Source: Thermoplasmata archaeon (GTDB lineage: Archaea > Thermoplasmatota > Thermoplasmata > GCA-020350865). From it: a stretch of 5,487 nucleotides of DNA. The stretch covers positions 928,507 to 933,993 of the forward strand of contig CP070672.1 of the NCBI GenBank assembly GCA_020351895.1, read 5' to 3'. The notes under the pieces were generated by a model. The model worked only from the letters and a program-made list of their open reading frames with translations. It did not search any database and was not told where the DNA came from. Positions 4,795-5,487 of this stretch are shown one piece after another; position 1 is the first letter of the stretch, and the number at the start of each line of letters is the position of its first letter. A program made the translations under genes and the position numbers.

Positions 4795-5487
4795 TTATTG
4801 TTGTATATCCCTGCACCAATCCGGGGCAAATCCCTTGGCCAACTTTTCCATCTCTTCCGTTGCCAGTGTATATACCATCAAATTGAGCCAGTTGTTCTTA
4901 TCCCACTTCAAGAGGGCGATCTGGGAATCGTCCGGGGACCATGTGACCATTTTGTAATCACCTGCAAGTAATAACTGAGGTGTCGGATTCGTCTGCGTAA
5001 TGTCAAGAATGTAGATGCCATCAGTACTGCCGTAGACAAATGTATCTGAGGTTCGAGCCATATCCATATGTCCAAGCCATTGTGTTGTGGGTCCGTAAAG
5101 TGTGGTGGTTGTGTAATCTGAAATTTCCAGAGCCATTATATAATGCAAGCCATTGTTACTTGTTTGGAAGGCAAGTTGTGAAGCATCGCTTCTCCAAGAT
5201 ATTTCACCTATCCCATATCCTTCAGGGGCAGTATAGATGGTCTCCACGGCTCCTCCAGTAGCCGGAACGGTCTGAATGACTTTGCTCCCATCTTCTAGAT
5301 TTTGTTTGAATGCTATCACATCCCCTGCTGATGACCAGGCGGGAGTCTGAAGGCGAACATCCTGCGTCAATTCCGTTGGGTTACTGCCTTGGGGCTCACC
5401 ATTGACCACTGAGACATCAATTCGCCACAGGTCATACGTGTAGTCTTCTTGTTGCATCAGGAATGCTATAGCACTTCCGTCCGGCGC
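4795..5487 (-). CDS. Secreted TolB-like six-bladed beta-propeller protein, C-terminal part (continues from position 1)
   Basis: This frame enters from the right edge and ends at TAA (4797-4795). Across the circular join it follows the signal-peptide part at 390-1 without a gap, and the 141 bases present at both ends encode residues 84-130. Further PD40/TolB-type blade ends follow: PAWSSAGDVIAF (132-143), EISWRSDASQLAFQ (178-191), a degenerate HMDMARTSDTFVY (223-235), VTWSPDDSQIALL (264-276) and the last blade around LNLMVYTLATEEMEKL (284-299). With the N-terminal strand this makes six blades. Such propellers bind proteins or glycans and rarely act as enzymes; no catalytic residues are evident. 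The internal ATG at 5457 (Met94) is not the start: upstream codons are open, encode a blade and lead to the signal peptide. A hairpin terminator follows. Confidence 0.9.
   Translation of the reverse strand, partial: APDGSAIAFLMQQEDYTYDLWRIDVSVVNGEPQGSNPTELTQDVRLQTPAWSSAGDVIAFKQNLEDGSKVIQTVPATGGAVETIYTAPEGYGIGEISWRSDASQLAFQTSNNGLHYIMALEISDYTTTTLYGPTTQWLGHMDMARTSDTFVYGSTDGIYILDITQTNPTPQLLLAGDYKMVTWSPDDSQIALLKWDKNNWLNLMVYTLATEEMEKLAKGFAPDWCRDIQQ
5347..5487. repeat. Right copy of the 141-bp perfect direct terminal repeat
   Basis: Identical to bases 1-141, and the window ends exactly where the identity ends. Removing one copy gives the 5346-bp circle and one intact propeller gene. Confidence 0.93.

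Noticed and set aside
4394..4819. 141-aa minus-strand frame across the long gap
   Set aside because: It overlaps the true ATPase start and the propeller stop, has no ribosome-binding site, runs through the hairpin and promoter region and has no recognisable domain.
4795..5457. Propeller fragment taken as a complete 220-aa gene starting at Met94
   Set aside because: There is no ribosome-binding site before that ATG, coding continues upstream through a propeller blade to the edge, and the left end supplies the signal peptide in frame.

Overview
The window looks like the genome segment of an archaeon, most likely Thermoplasmatota-like or another euryarchaeal or Asgard-type lineage; the lineage is a low-confidence guess. 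The reasons are a Ras/Rab-like small GTPase beside a STAND-type AAA ATPase, TATA-like boxes and T-tracts between genes, strong Shine-Dalgarno sequences (GGAGG, GAGGAAGG) mixed with TTG starts, and a Sec-exported TolB-like propeller of a type common in archaea. No virus, insertion sequence, CRISPR array, tRNA or rRNA was recognised.

The first 141 bases are identical to the last 141 bases (1-141 = 5347-5487). Joining the ends gives a 5346-bp circle. The join also restores one uninterrupted gene: a 313-codon propeller protein that starts at 390, runs off the left edge and re-enters at the right edge in the same frame. The sequence is therefore best read as one closed circular molecule, or the unit of a perfect tandem array, not as a linear piece with two broken genes.

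All four genes lie on the minus strand. In transcription order they are: a 932-aa STAND ATPase with about ten C-terminal TPRs (4445-1647); a 292-aa Ras-like GTPase with a C-terminal extension (1646-768), whose TTG start directly abuts the ATPase stop; a small ribbon-helix-helix protein (763-548) starting 4 bases after the GTPase stop; a 157-bp regulatory gap (391-547); the secreted six-bladed propeller (390-1, then 5487-4795); and a 349-bp gap (4446-4794) holding a hairpin terminator, a possible gene remnant and a candidate promoter.

The first three genes look like one translationally coupled operon. The ATPase carries, between Walker A and Walker B, an extra module of about 115 residues whose predicted strand/helix order resembles roadblock/longin folds, which in archaea and bacteria (MglB) partner Ras-like GTPases. 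The inferred picture is a two-protein signalling switch (GTPase plus NTPase/TPR scaffold) with a small DNA-binding protein. The exported propeller may be an output or simply a neighbour. No recognisable replication protein is present, so how such a circle is maintained, or whether it is an excised or tandem chromosomal unit, is the main open question.
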